Shown: positions 10,681 to 20,916 of the stretch, piece by piece
How the letters are laid out: the number at the start of each line of letters is the position of its first letter
Numbering within the stretch: position 1 is the first letter of the stretch
From: Micrasema longulum
Taxonomy: Eukaryota; Arthropoda; Insecta; Trichoptera; Brachycentridae
NCBI GenBank assembly: GCA_022494885.1
Contig: JAGVSM010001246.1
Span: 124,001 to 188,000 of the forward strand
Length of the DNA stretch: 64,000 nucleotides
Reading direction: 5' to 3'
Made by a program: the position numbers and the translations under genes
The notes under the pieces: generated by a model
The model's input: the letters and a program-made list of their open reading frames with translations, nothing else
What the model was told of the DNA's origin: nothing
The model's database searches: none

Positions 10681-11220
10681 TAATCTCGAACGGCTTCAGA
10701 AAACATTCAGGTATATATTTGGTCCTAGAAAATATGAGCGCATATTGATTATATCGTAGACAGCTTGCCCACCACATACCGCACACCGCATTTGAGGACA
10801 TAAGTCGTCTTGGCGGTGCCCATATACACGGAAAAGTTGCTCGCTGCCGAACGAGAAAAGCTGCCCGAATGAGCTCTCTGTAATATAGTAGCCTCAGCAT
10901 TTTTGTGCTGAAAGAAGGTAATCCAGAAGTACACAATATTATGCACTTCATTGGACTGAGAAAGGAGGGAAGTGAATTCTCCACTGACTGGGAGTAAATT
11001 GATTGGACATGATCAATTCGCCGAAATGATTACAAAACTTTTTAAAAGCCTCGAAATTCTTTTTGGAAGCCACCAGATCTTTATATCCGACAGGGCCTAT
11101 AACAGGGCCACGGATAGTAGCGAGAAGGTCCATTCGGTAATCATAGCGAGGGGGAAAGGGACAAGAACACAGAATGTGTTAAGATGATTGATTAGGATAT
11201 CCGCAGCAGTACGAAGGGGA
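10681..11220. other. Unresolved less-AT-rich block with overlapping short frames
   Basis: Several frames of 61-104 codons overlap on both strands between 10670 and 11187. The composition is less AT-rich than the surroundings and suggests decayed coding or element-derived DNA. No frame shows a domain I recognise and none runs through the whole block, so no gene is called. Confidence 0.3.
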
Positions 11221-11574
11221 ATCAACAATATTGAAAACAAATAATTTGTGATTAATCGTAGACATTATATCGTAGACAACTGAAATGGCTCAAAATTATA
11301 CAGCGGAAGATTATCACTCATAACAGCCTCTAACTTCTGTCCACTGTACTTCACCGTCCTAACTCTCCAATAAACTTTCCTGAAAAACTAAACGCTCTTT
11401 AATTCTTCGTTCTTATTCTCAAAGCACCCTCTAAATTCCTTCTTCTTTTCTAATTCATATATCCCTTGCGACTCGACTGGAATCATCTCTTATCTACTAT
11501 CAAAGATGTTCCTGCGTTACACGGCTCTGTTTAAATGACGCCCGAAGAAACGTCTCCTTTCGCTTCCTTAATCT

Positions 11575-11645
11575 CTCCTCATATTTTTTCATTTAATTTT
11601 TTCATTTTAAAATTTCATTGATAAACCCTTACGGGTTACATACAT
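11575..11645 (-). mobile_element. Non-LTR retrotransposon 3' tail with hairpin
   Basis: On the minus strand: AACCCGTAAGGGTT (short hairpin), then TATCAATGAAATTTTAAAAT and an A-rich end. The same tail follows the reverse-transcriptase fragment at 56.2-56.9 kb (AACCCGTAAGGATTTCAATG). Confidence 0.6.
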
Positions 11646-13490
11646 TAAAAAAAATATTTTGACTTTTTAAATTCACATTCTACTGTTAATGATAATATTT
11701 TTAACATCGTTTGTATAGGTTGTCTGAGTCTATTGTTTAGTTTTGTCTGGTAGTTTATTGTATAATTTCAGTCCATGGTTCATTGGTCTCGGCCCTCCTG
11801 TCTCGTTTTAGAAGGTTGTATATGATATTTCCTCTCCTGTTATTCCCCTTTTTTTCCATTGAAGACTAGTATTGATATTAATTCATTTACATAATTATGT
11901 TCTAAAATGATGTAAATAACAATCTTTAAATTATTTGTTGTTTGGAAGAAATTGCCACATGGCTATAAACCTGCTAACGTACAAAATAAAAATAAATAAG
12001 TAGCAGAATTATTTTCTGTATGTAACTGTTAATTGTTGGTACTTGTAAATATTTTCGCAGGAAAAAATGGTTATCTTAGCTACATAATTTGTTAGAAGTA
12101 TGTTGAAATCATAATACATTATAAAACCATGTGAATTTCATTCAGAAAATTAACACACGAATAATAAAAATAAATACAAAACATTCTATTATCTATACAT
12201 CGTCAGCGGTAATTTCAAATGATGTAAAGCAGTGGTTCCCAACCTTTTCTAGATAACTATTTGTTACTATTGTTAAAAATCGTTTAAACTTCTTTATTGG
12301 TGTTTTTCTTTTTTCGTTTCTTTTCTTAAATTTATTTATAAGCTTTTATTATTTTTATTATTATTATTTATATACAAAAATATATACTATTTACCTAAGT
12401 ATCAGTTTTAATTATTAGTACATATCGTGGTTATACAAGTAAAAGTGACCATTTGCAAAAATGTTGAAATTGAGATTATTGAATTTTTGACATCGTATTA
12501 GCATAATGCTTGACTGGTAAAAATGTCAAGTCGATCCGACACTCCAAAAAAATTTAGTTTTTAAAATATGTGACCATTTGATAGAAGCTCACAGATTTTT
12601 GACAAGTAAAACTGACCAACACACATAGTCACTTTTATTAGTAAATTTAAGATCCAAAGAATTAACCAAGTAACAGTTAGTCAATTTTACTTGTAGGTCG
12701 ATGTCACCAGTGGAGAGTTAGTTACAGTTAGTAGTTAGTAGTTAGTAGTTAGTAAGTTAGTATACGTTTTGTATTTGACAGATATGTCTTTTTTTATAAA
12801 AAGTTAAATAATAAAATTTATTCTCAATATTATTACGTAAAACTTTTTGACTATTTGTTCTTTTTCATTTATTTTATATTTCTGTGTTTATTTAAACTTT
12901 ATAAATATTTAAAAATCCCAAAAATATAATTTATAGTTATAAAATAAAACACTACCTCCCTCAATGAATGAAACAAAAATGATTATCTGCAAAATTTCAT
13001 GACAAATTTTACAGGCAAAATTGACTCAGTTTTCAATTTTTTTATTTTTTTAAAAGTAATAATGTTTTTGAAATACGTTTATACTTTTCATTAAAGTTGA
13101 AAGTACCGTACATATAATGTATAATAACTAACCACCTACTTGAAAAATCTGATCTTTGAGAAGCAATTGAACTCTAGAAAAACACTAAAATGTCTTCCCT
13201 GAACATTATTGATTTTGTCACCTGGTTAATTTCTCTTGTATGCCCACGATATATTTATTTTTATCATTTACTGTAATTTAAAATTGTTTTCTTAGTTTTT
13301 TTTTTACTGGTTCAAAGTATTTCTAATACCAAATCATAATTTTTTATCGATAATTCTATAACTGGTAATATTTTTATTTTTTTTTAAGTTTATCTTTTTT
13401 AGACTTTCTTAATTTTTTGATTATATTATTGTTTTATATTCTCTGTATTACTTATAATTATACTTACATGTATATATATTTAACTGTATT
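11646..13490. other. Gene-free AT-rich stretch with one tandem patch
   Basis: Nothing coding is seen. A short tandem patch of AGTTAGT units lies at 12717-12762 and may be a decayed RTE-type tail. Confidence 0.4.
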
Positions 13491-13494
13491 TGTA

Positions 13495-13549
13495 ACTAAT
13501 ATGTAAAAGGCACTAAGTGCCGTTTATGTCAATAAAAAAATAAAAAAAT
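13495..13549 (+). mobile_element. Retrotransposon 3' tail with GGCACTAAGTGCC hairpin
   Basis: AAAAGGCACTAAGTGCCGTT followed by TATGTCAATAAAAAAATAAA: a perfect short hairpin, an AATAAA signal and an A-rich end. This is the usual 3' architecture of jockey-like insect non-LTR elements. The upstream sequence is too decayed to show a reading frame. Confidence 0.45.
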
Positions 13550-13609
13550 GAAAATATTTTGGAATACTTTTTCATCATAAAGAAATTTAGAGAACTGCAA
13601 TTACGCAGT

Positions 13610-13960
13610 AGAAAAATAATTAATTGAGAGGAAAATTCGCGCTGAAGAAATAAACGACGGTTTAGAGCGATATCGAATTTAACGAGCGTCATGCTAGCTG
13701 CCTGCCCAGTCGACCTCGGAAGTTTTAATGATATCATATGCCATCGATAAAATCGCCTTATTTTAATCCCCATTATTTACTAAACGGAGTATTTTTAGGG
13801 CTTTCGGCCGTCAAATTTATGACGAAAGTTTCGCCCCCGTTGCGCTGTTTCGAACCGTTTAACCTAATTTATTATATTTCCCATGAGAATGTTACGCGTA
13901 GGGACTTGCATAATCTCTCCCCCCCGAAGTTGAATGGCGAGGAAAATTAGATTTGGAAAA
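13610..13960. other. Less AT-rich, apparently single-copy block
   Basis: The base composition differs from the AT-rich flanks (CpGs, CCGTCAAATTTATGACGAAA, CTCCCCCCCGAAGTTGAATG) and there are no element hallmarks. Short frames exist on both strands but show no codon bias. A conserved non-coding element is possible. Confidence 0.3.
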
Positions 13961-14185
13961 AATACACTGGAGCCTCGTTTTACATGGTTTCTAAATAGCA
14001 CGGTCAAAAATTTAATTAAAAATATTTTGAACATTCATTTAACAATGCGTAATAGTAATATTATTATTTACATAGCTTATTATTATTTACATGGAAAATA
14101 GGAAACTGGATGGCTGAAAATAGACTTAACACTTAACCCATCTTAAACGGAACAACCATGGATGGCTTCAGCCAGACGATAGAAT

Positions 14186-14872
14186 TTGATTCAGGGTACG
14201 GCACTACCCGATGTAGGGAGTACCGCTTTACCCATCGTTAAACTACTGGGAGTCTTACTTAATTCTGACCTTTCTCATGACGCTCAAATTAGTAGGACGA
14301 TAAGTTCATGCTTTTACCAGCTGAGACAGATTAAATGCATACGCAAAAATTTGCCAGTTGATGCCGCCCGTCAATTAATAAATGCGTTTGTAGTGTCTAT
14401 AGTCGATTATTGTAATGGTATCTACGCAGGTCTACCAATGAATAAAATGACTCGCCTACAGTCTGTATTGAATGCCGCAGCGAGACTTATTTTTGAAATC
14501 TCTAAGTTCAGTCATATTACTCCACTACTTCGGGAATTACACTAGCTACGTTTTCTACAGAGGGTAGAATACAAACTCTGTTGGCTTATGTATAAATCAC
14601 TGCACAATTATCCTCCAGAATATATAAGGGAACTCTGCATTCCAGATGAACTAGCTGACAGACGTCTTATGCTTGGATCAGCTAAAGCTACGTCAAAAAG
14701 AAAAGTTATTATACCTCTTCACAAACAGCGCACTAAATTCAGCGAACGCGCATTTGCGGTCGCAGGCCCTACGGCATGGAATGCTCTCCCAGCAGAGGTG
14801 CGAAACTGTGAGAGTGAAGTGATGTTTCGGAAAAAACTTAAAACCCACTTATTCTCTAAATCATTTGAATAA
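14186..14872 (+). pseudogene. CR1/L2-type retrotransposon reverse transcriptase, C-terminus
   Basis: Two frames, 14186-14545 and 14588-14872, are in register and separated by one in-frame TAG (...ELH-stop-LRFLQRVEYKL). Together they form the thumb and C-terminal region of a CR1/L2-group polyprotein: VKLLGVLLNSDLSHDAQI, then VSIVDYCNGIYAGLP, then LQSVLNAAARLI, and the diagnostic end AFAVAGPTAWNALPAEVRNC ... KLKTHLFSKSFE. The catalytic YADD motif lies upstream and is absent, so this is a 5'-truncated dead copy. The 3' UTR follows to 15011. A shorter copy lies at 39.4 kb and tails at 2.3, 29.4 and 63.7 kb. Confidence 0.85.
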
Positions 14873-15011
14873 ATCCTTAGCATGTGGTGACAAAGTACAT
14901 TGTTTTTCTTAAATTAAAAAAATTAAATCTTTATATAATCATTTTGTAAAGCGCCCTTGAGGTATTATATTACGAAAATGGCGCTATATAGGTTATCCAA
15001 AATAATAATTA
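14873..15011 (+). mobile_element. 3' UTR of the CR1/L2-type element
   Basis: AAATCCTTAGCATGTGGTGA begins the UTR; GCGCCCTTGAGGTATTATAT and AAAATGGCGCTATATAGGTT follow, ending in (AAT)n. The pair GCGCC...GGCGC can form a terminal hairpin. Confidence 0.75.
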
Positions 15012-15204
15012 TTATGACTTGTCTTTGGCTGGTTTAGGTGGCCACTTCACACACACCGTGTGACATTCACCATTCTGCCTATGTTTGAACATCCACATTT
15101 CCTCAACTCTTCCACCTGTTTTCTTTTGTAAAGTAAAGGATCTGAAGCCTTTATCGCGTGGGTAAGATTCATCCGGCTGAACCAATTCACCTACTAGGCA
15201 ACGC
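15012..15204 (-). pseudogene. Unrecognised terminal-exon-like reading frame (63 codons)
   Basis: On the minus strand a good acceptor (TTGTTTTCAG, AG at 15206-15205) is followed by one base and then 63 sense codons ending in TAA at 15014-15012. The peptide starts RCLVGELVQPDESYPRDKGF, continues with FTLQKKTGGRVEEMWMFKH and CHTVCVKWPPK, and ends in PAKDKS. Codon choice and the clean acceptor argue for genuine coding origin. A decayed second copy at 29028-29107 includes the splice junction and intron sequence, so duplication was at DNA level. It abuts the CR1/L2 tail on one side and the GPQIR-family fragment upstream. I do not recognise the protein; it could be a host-gene fragment or part of a transposon. 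Confidence 0.4.
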
Positions 15205-15569
15205 CTGAAAACAATTTTCCAATTTTTATACTTCTCCTTTTACCAGCTAGTTAATTCAACAATGTTTTGAGTATGTTCAAATGTTTCTAGGCAGGCTGGA
15301 TGGTAATATAATTATACTGTAAGTTATTGGAATGCCCTGCATCACTCTTTTACTTACTTAGCGTATAATATAAGATAGTGATCATGAATAATTTTTGTTA
15401 CGATTACTTCTCAGAAAGAAAAATATGTGATTCTGATAGTATTTTTTCTCCTGAATTCAAATATGATATTAGTTTTTCCCTATCACGTAACGTTTCCGAG
15501 AAACAGGCATTTATAATTTAAACCGTTTGAATACTTACTGCATTCTTAACTGCTCGATATTTAAACATT

Positions 15570-15828
15570 CTGACTTACCTAGAAACTGTGAGTAACATTT
15601 TTGCATGCTTGTCAAGCTGCATTCTCTAGTGGATTTAATAGTTCCTCAAACTTTTTATCATGCGGATCTTATTTGTGGACCCACAAATATTCCCTCTTTA
15701 ATTTTTGCATCACTAATTTAAGGAAACTTCTGTTTGCGGTACACGAAAGCAGGAGTATTGGCCATGGCTTTGACGAAATTCACGCGCAATTGAGAAATTC
15801 CGAAGACATATTTGAAAACAAAAAAAAA
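15570..15828 (-). pseudogene. Decayed fragment of dispersed 'EGIFVGPQIR' protein family
   Basis: Minus-strand translation in shifting frames gives FVKAMANTPAFVYRKQKFP, a stop, ISDAKIKEGIFVGPQIRS, a frameshift, DKKFEELLNPLENAA, a stop, QACKNVTHSF. This order (FVKAM ... KFP ... A-KIKEG-F-GPQIR ... F-L-N-E-AAW) matches a multi-copy protein family that I recall as common among uncharacterised arthropod proteins and probably transposon-borne. Several stops and at least two frameshifts make it a pseudogene. A consensus-like TAG|GTAAGT at its 3' end may be coincidental, because the family sequence reads through as FLG. Confidence 0.6.
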
Positions 15829-15976
15829 CTGCATTAAGTTCGCCTATTGGTACTCGTGAGACAAAAATCATGTTGGCCAGTTTTATTGTGAAGTATTTTG
15901 ACATCATGTTATATTCAAGAAAAAAAATACAATAAATAATAAACAATTTCAATTTTTAAAAATCCCTAATTGATTT

Positions 15977-16192
15977 TTATGCAAGGAAACCTATCCAGCA
16001 TTGTTCTTTTAGTATACTTTTTTCTTCACGGTACTGTCTGGAACGTATCGCTCGTGTAAAAAGATGTTCCATTGTACGTATATAGATTTCAGAGAGGAAG
16101 TTTTTGAGAATGGATATGGCCGACGAGGCATTTATAGTGCTTTTGACCTGTCGTTGGCTGGATTTGTGATCAATTGCGCCATTTAGGGCCAG
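15977..16192 (-). pseudogene. Exon-like open frame, 71 codons, unrecognised
   Basis: A strong acceptor (CTTACTTTTTTGTGCAG, AG at 16194-16193) precedes LALNGAIDHKSSQRQVKS, then ISILKNFLSEIYIRTMEH, then RAIRSRQYREEKSILKEQCW and a TAA at 15979-15977. It lies immediately upstream of the GPQIR fragment on the same strand and may be an earlier part of the same decayed unit. No domain is recognised; the only candidate donor (ATAG|GTTTCC) is weak. Confidence 0.35.
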
Positions 16193-16239
16193 CTGCACAA
16201 AAAAGTAAGGTTTAACAAAGATACACATAAAAAGTATTA

Positions 16240-16550
16240 TTGTGGCGTGTAGGTTTTCACGGCCTTTCAGACACTTGTGATGTTTTTCTGGGCTGTTGTG
16301 CCGTGTTTATTTATCTTTTCGCCTCAAAACATCACCGTACCCAACATCGTTCATAAATACATAAACCGATAAAACACGAACCTGCCGATTGCGGTACGGT
16401 ACAAATTCTTCACACGACTACAACACATTACGACATTAAAACTACATCAGTTCAGATGATAGACACCGTACCGCTGTCCGAAGCGTCGGCATAAAGATGA
16501 ATAAATACACGGCACGACAACCCAGAGAAACATCACAAGCAATTGTGGCA
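16240..16550. mobile_element. Fold-back element with 46-bp arms
   Basis: Arms 16274-16319 (CTTGTGATGTTTTTCTGGGC, TGTTGTGCCGTGTTTATT) and 16494-16539 are inverted copies with a few mismatches. An inner perfect inverted pair GCGGTACGGT/ACCGTACCGC lies at 16391-16400 and 16465-16474. No coding region is seen. It may be a terminal-repeat fragment of a retroelement or a MITE. Confidence 0.6.
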
Positions 16551-16707
16551 TTTTTGTCAAAATAGTATTTATATAAATATATGTATAAAATAATTTCTAA
16601 AATAAGGTTCATTTCGTTCTTATTATTTTCTTGTTGATATTAGTTGGACTTTGAAAATTTGTTATTAACTTCAGTGAGAGCTTCAAATCTATAATATCAT
16701 TAATATA

Positions 16708-16920
16708 GTCGGCCTCGTGGTTTAGTGATCAGCGCGTTTGCCTGCCATACAAGAGGACTCGGGTTTGATTCCCGGCATGGTTGACATAAAATATTTAATT
16801 TAGAAAGGTGTTTTTACACTAGAATATTTCGTAGTCCCTGGACTGGTACCGGTACCTAAAGTGTGACAAGCCGCAGTGACGTTAGGAGCTTGCATTGCAC
16901 TGACCCTCACCTCTAAGAAT
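16708..16920 (+). mobile_element. SINE family 1, copy 2
   Basis: Head TCGGCCTCGTGGTTTAGTGA and box B CGGGTTTGATTCCCGGCATG are well preserved. The body has AATATTTCGTAGTCCCTGGA and is truncated or diverged after GCATTGCACTGACC. Confidence 0.75.
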
Positions 16921-17044
16921 AAGTAATAATAAATAATGATGTTTATATATATATTTAAAAAAAATATATATTTGAACCCCTGTATTTTAATAGCCTTACG
17001 TGTCATGTACAAGGCTAAGGTACGAAAAAATCGTTTTTGTTTGT

Positions 17045-17640
17045 CTTGGAAATGGGATGTTCGGTCACTGATTTTGGTTTATTACCTTTATGAGTCCAAT
17101 CACCATTGTTGCAAAGTCCAAGAACAATGGCGCGAGATAACTACTTTTGACGACAGTGTGGATATCTGTTAAGGATGTTCCATCTTTCCTGCATTCTGCT
17201 TTAAGATTATGGCGTTGTAAGCTGAAAAATGGGCACTGAAATAACAGATGTTCGATACTCTGTGAAGAAATATCATCGCATGGACTATAGTCATCATTCC
17301 TTCATTCAAACCCATATAGGTAACTTCTCATAGCTCCGTGTCCGGTAAAAACTTGGATCGTTTCAAAAGTACTTTGGTGATGACGACGGAAGTTTGCTGC
17401 ATCAGCCAGCGTTGGGAAAAACATTTGAGTGATTTTACCTGTAGAAGAAGCGCGGTAATGATCCTCCCAACGCTGCTGCGTATTTTGTTTTATACAGCGT
17501 TTAGCAAAGCTAAGGGGAAATTCTAAAAAGAAAGGTGCCGTTCTTTTACAAGTTGCGGCTCTTGCTCGTTCATCTGCTCTCTCATTTCCTACGATACCAG
17601 CATGTCCTCTTATCCAGCATATTTGAATAATCATTCCTCT
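17045..17640 (-). pseudogene. Non-LTR retrotransposon RNase H domain and C-terminus
   Basis: The minus-strand frame from 17634 reads IQICWIRGHAGIVGNERADE, the RNase H signature (W-x-x-G-H-x-G-I-x-G-N-E-x-A-D) of R1/I/LOA-type elements. A C-terminal region with FTGHGAMRSYLYGFE follows, then one in-frame TGA, then SIEHLLFQCPFFSLQRH, the usual terminal H/C-rich motif. The frame continues to about 17045. Reverse transcriptase and endonuclease are missing. It is a truncated copy with at least one premature stop. Confidence 0.8.
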
Positions 17641-18054
17641 GATTTTTAGATGCTTATATTAATAGATGTTTATATTATATTGTACCATAGTCACCATTGT
17701 CCATATTGTATGATAAGGTACATATCTAATACTAATGTCACAACACTATGTACTTGTTACATAATAATGTGGTGATGTTAGACAAGTCGCCATTTTATGG
17801 TAGTATACGAGTAGTAAATATTCCTACGTTTTTATTTTCTCTGGCGGCTTATAATAATCACATTAAAGTCCCTTTACACCGAATCCTATTGACATTCTTA
17901 CCTTAAAAAATAATATTTATTAAATGTTGTTAAATACCTTATTTATTTAGAATCTATTCACGCCTAGGTGGCTTTTACGTGACATACGTGTATAACATTT
18001 AAATTCAAACGTTTTATGGTGTAACAAGTTTATATGTAGGTACTTACCTAATAT

Positions 18055-18352
18055 TCGGTCTCGTGGTATAGAGGTCAGCGCATTTGCCTACCATGCAAGT
18101 GGTCTCGAGTTCGATTCTTGACATGTTTAATAATTTAAAAAATATAATTGTACTTGAATAAAATTGTGTAGTATGTGTGAAAATAAAAAAAATAAATTAA
18201 ATTAATTAAATTTAAAAATGTGTTTCTACTCTAGAATATTTTTTTGTCACTGGACTGGCACCTGAAACGTAAGACTAATCAAGATACGCTGCGATTTGTA
18301 AACCAATGCAGTGTCCTATGCACCATTAGGTGCGGAAAAGGAATTATGATAA
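18055..18352 (+). mobile_element. SINE family 1, copy 3
   Basis: Head TCGTGGTATAGAGGTCAGCG, box B GAGTTCGATTCTTGACATG. The body is extended by an internal AT-rich insertion (18125-18205) and ends with CCTATGCACCATTAGGTGCG. Confidence 0.75.
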
Positions 18353-18354
18353 TG

Positions 18355-19240
18355 TTGACTTATCTAATAAACAACTTTTTTTTAAGTATCGAATGACATT
18401 ATGCTTTATATATATAAGTTAAAATACTGCATGTAGATACATAATAAAATGTGTTTGAAAAATTATAACAGTTTTAGGTAAATAAAATTAGTTTACTGCG
18501 GGTATTTACTTAAGTATATGTAAGCAAAATAGAAGAAAGCAGAGTGATATTTACAGCATCCAAATAATTTAAGTTATTTTGATTTTATCGCCGTAAGTAT
18601 TTTTACTCTTAAAATTGACAATGAAAAAGTAAATATTATAGCGAGTGCTCTGTCTTATCACTTTTTTTTCAGCAAGAGGTACTTTTTTTTATTTCTATAG
18701 ACTGTAGTTAATCTCTAGAGACTAGGACTGTATCAAAAGTATTCATCTTAATGAATAACTATATCTTTAGTAAATAATTTCTTTATTAAAATTGGTCGAA
18801 AAATAAAATTATAAAACTAAACTAATTGGTTTTGTTGACATTTTATGTAAAAATTACTAAGTGTGGAAAAATATTCACCAAAATCATCAATATTATTATA
18901 TTTTTTCATTTGGTTCCCAAAATATTCAAGTTTTTTCCTGAATCGAGATATAAAACGTTATTTTTGTTTTTGAATAACTTGTCAACTTTATGGCATATTG
19001 CGAACACTTTTTTTTATCAATCATTTTCAAAGTACAATTTATTTTAATGTTTCAAAATATCTCGATTGTTGGCCATTAACAATTTTTTACAAATATTTAC
19101 GGATCTCGTGAGAACAATTAAATTTACTGCTGTTTCATGTTCAAATGTTACATTCCTCGTTGAATGGAACCATTAGGAAGCCTTCCAAATACCCACAAGA
19201 ACCGAAGATCAAGCAATAAACCAAAATCAATATATCCATT
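18355..19240. other. Very AT-rich stretch upstream of the host exon
   Basis: No element or frame is supported. Composition shifts sharply at about 19240, where the GC-richer leader begins. Confidence 0.4.
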
Positions 19241-19533
19241 GTACTTGTTGCGGCTCACGGTAGCGCAGTCCTCCGGGGACACTCGTAATCAGTTTACCGA
19301 ACATCGCTTCAGCCGCCTCCGCCTGTTAGCCCTCGAGACTAGCTCACCAGCCCACCAGCCCACCAGCCCACCATACGTAAACATTCCCCGGGTACTCAAT
19401 TTGGATGTGTTCTGTGTAAACTGTGGAATTTATAGCAATGTGATGTGGCGGACGCGCGAGGTACTTTGACGGCTTTCCCGGAAGTCCTGTTAATGGTGAT
19501 TCCTTGTAATTTTGACCGAAATAAAATAGTGCG
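19241..19533 (+). promoter_or_regulatory. Probable promoter/5' leader of the host exon
   Basis: A GC-richer, CpG-containing segment contrasts with its AT-rich upstream flank. It holds an octamer tandem repeat (CCACCAGC units, 19345-19373). Upstream starts include an ATGTGA start-stop at 19438-19443, an 8-codon frame from 19443 to 19469, and an ATG at 19493 whose frame overlaps the main start out of frame. No TATA box is obvious, and the start of transcription cannot be fixed from sequence alone. Confidence 0.5.
19345..19373. repeat. Octamer tandem repeat in the 5' leader
   Basis: About 3.5 copies of CACCAGCC; short and probably polymorphic. Confidence 0.8.
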
Positions 19534-20910
19534 ATGGCACATAAAGTGCTTAAATCCGATCGAATCGATCAAATGATGGAACGTACTTCAAATGTGTTCA
19601 AGCAGTGCGGTAGTTCGGGAGGAATGACTACCGATGAGGGTTCTGAACCCCCGTATCATTACAGTCCACGAACCACGGACCTTAAAATATGTACCTTGGA
19701 ACGTACATATCGGGGTCCGTATTCCGTCAATAACGCTACACAACGCCACTGTGTTAGTGAGTCAAATCTGTTCATGTATCAGGATGCCGACTGGTTCAGG
19801 CAACCCAGGTCTGCCGCGTACGAATCTGCTGATCCTCTTCCTCGCAGTTTTAACATAGCTTCTGAGATGTACCCCTCGGCTGACGGAAGTCCGGTAGAAA
19901 CTATTACAACCAGAGTTCAAACACCCGGGAGTGTTCTTGTGCGATTCAAAACATTGTTGGGCATGGACGGCAGTACGCAGAGAGTTGAAGTTATCACTGA
20001 AGGAGCGGAATACGGTCCAACTACTGCCACGAGACCAGATGAAAACGGAATCGTTAGAATGAAAACATTGTTCGGCATGAAAGGATCATCTACCGAAGTA
20101 AACGATGGACTTCATTCAGAAGGCACGACTGGCTCAGGAAATACTTTTTCCGAAAAATTTGCGAAATTAAAAACTTTCGTGAAACCTAAAAAGAAAGAAA
20201 ATACGGAGGTTGTAGAAATTAGTTCGAGTACTACAGTGAGACCCGACGATGGGACAGTTCGCACGAAAACATTATTTGGTAAACGAACTCCTAAGAATAT
20301 TCTTCAAATTGAAACCAAATCAGATACAAAAGGGTCCAGAAGTAACCTTGGCCGAATCGCGACTCTATTTCAAACAGATGCCAGCTCTCAGACGGACGAC
20401 ATAATAAATCCCTCCAAAGACATCGTTTCTTCTATTCAAAACCAACCATCGGCTGAGAACAAACGTGATTGCCTAAAAAAACTACTATGGTTCAAAGATG
20501 TACCACCAGAAACCGTTATCTCCGCCGATATTAACGAAAGGCAAATATTCAGTAGGCAATCCAATCCACCAGTCCGTGTGGAATACCACGAAGTTGTACG
20601 TCGTCGTTTTCCTATTTGGATGGACGAATTCACTAAACGTATTCGGGCCGCTTTCTCCGGAGCCAGAGTCGACGATATAGAGATCCCGGATCCAGTAGTA
20701 GAACCGAAAGAAATTCAGGGAGCGCTGTCTAAAAGAAGAAAGCTGGGGAGTACTTCCGGGTGGAAATGGCGACACGGCGAGCGCGTCAGAAATCAACCAA
20801 CTCAGCCTAGATACAAGTCTTGGTTCAAGTGCAAGAAGTTCACTCTCCAGTCAAGCTCCGTCGGAAACAGCAGAAACTCGAGACGAGATGAACCGACACA
20901 ATTTGAGGAG
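19534..20910 (+). CDS. Long first coding exon (459 codons) of an unrecognised host gene
   Basis: ATG at 19534 (G at -3 and +4) is the first in-frame start after an in-frame TAA at 19522-19524. The frame is open for 459 codons to a donor, GAG-GAG|GTCAGT at 20911; without splicing it would end seven codons later. Codon use is mixed and coding-like, unlike the AT-rich flanks. No signal peptide or membrane segment is seen. A degenerate motif recurs: VRFKTLLGM (residues 136-144), VRMKTLFGM (174-182), LKTFVK (212-217), VRTKTLFGK (242-250) and RIATLFQ (274-280), 31-38 residues apart, twice preceded by a TxRPDxxGxVR segment (residues 167-175 and 236-243). A basic SKRRKLG (399-405) could be a nuclear signal. 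The C-terminal part is rich in Trp and Lys. I do not recognise the family; it is probably the N-terminal exon of a larger protein, with a phase-0 intron following. Confidence 0.75.
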
Positions 20911-20916
20911 GTCAGT
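20911..20916 (+). other. Candidate splice donor
   Basis: GAG|GTCAGT fits the AG|GTRAGT consensus at five of six intronic positions and leaves the upstream frame in phase 0. Confidence 0.6.

Noticed and set aside
10670..11187. Minus- and plus-strand frames that looked retrotransposon-like
   Set aside because: No conserved motif could be identified in any frame and the frames overlap each other; listed only as an unresolved block.
12715..12762. Possible short CRISPR-like or telomere-like repeat (AGTTAGT units)
   Set aside because: No spacers, only a few short units in a eukaryotic context; a decayed simple-repeat tail is the simpler explanation.
15570..15585. TAG|GTAAGT as a real splice donor
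   Set aside because: The protein family reads through this point in frame (S-F-L-G), so the donor-like sequence is probably coincidental.
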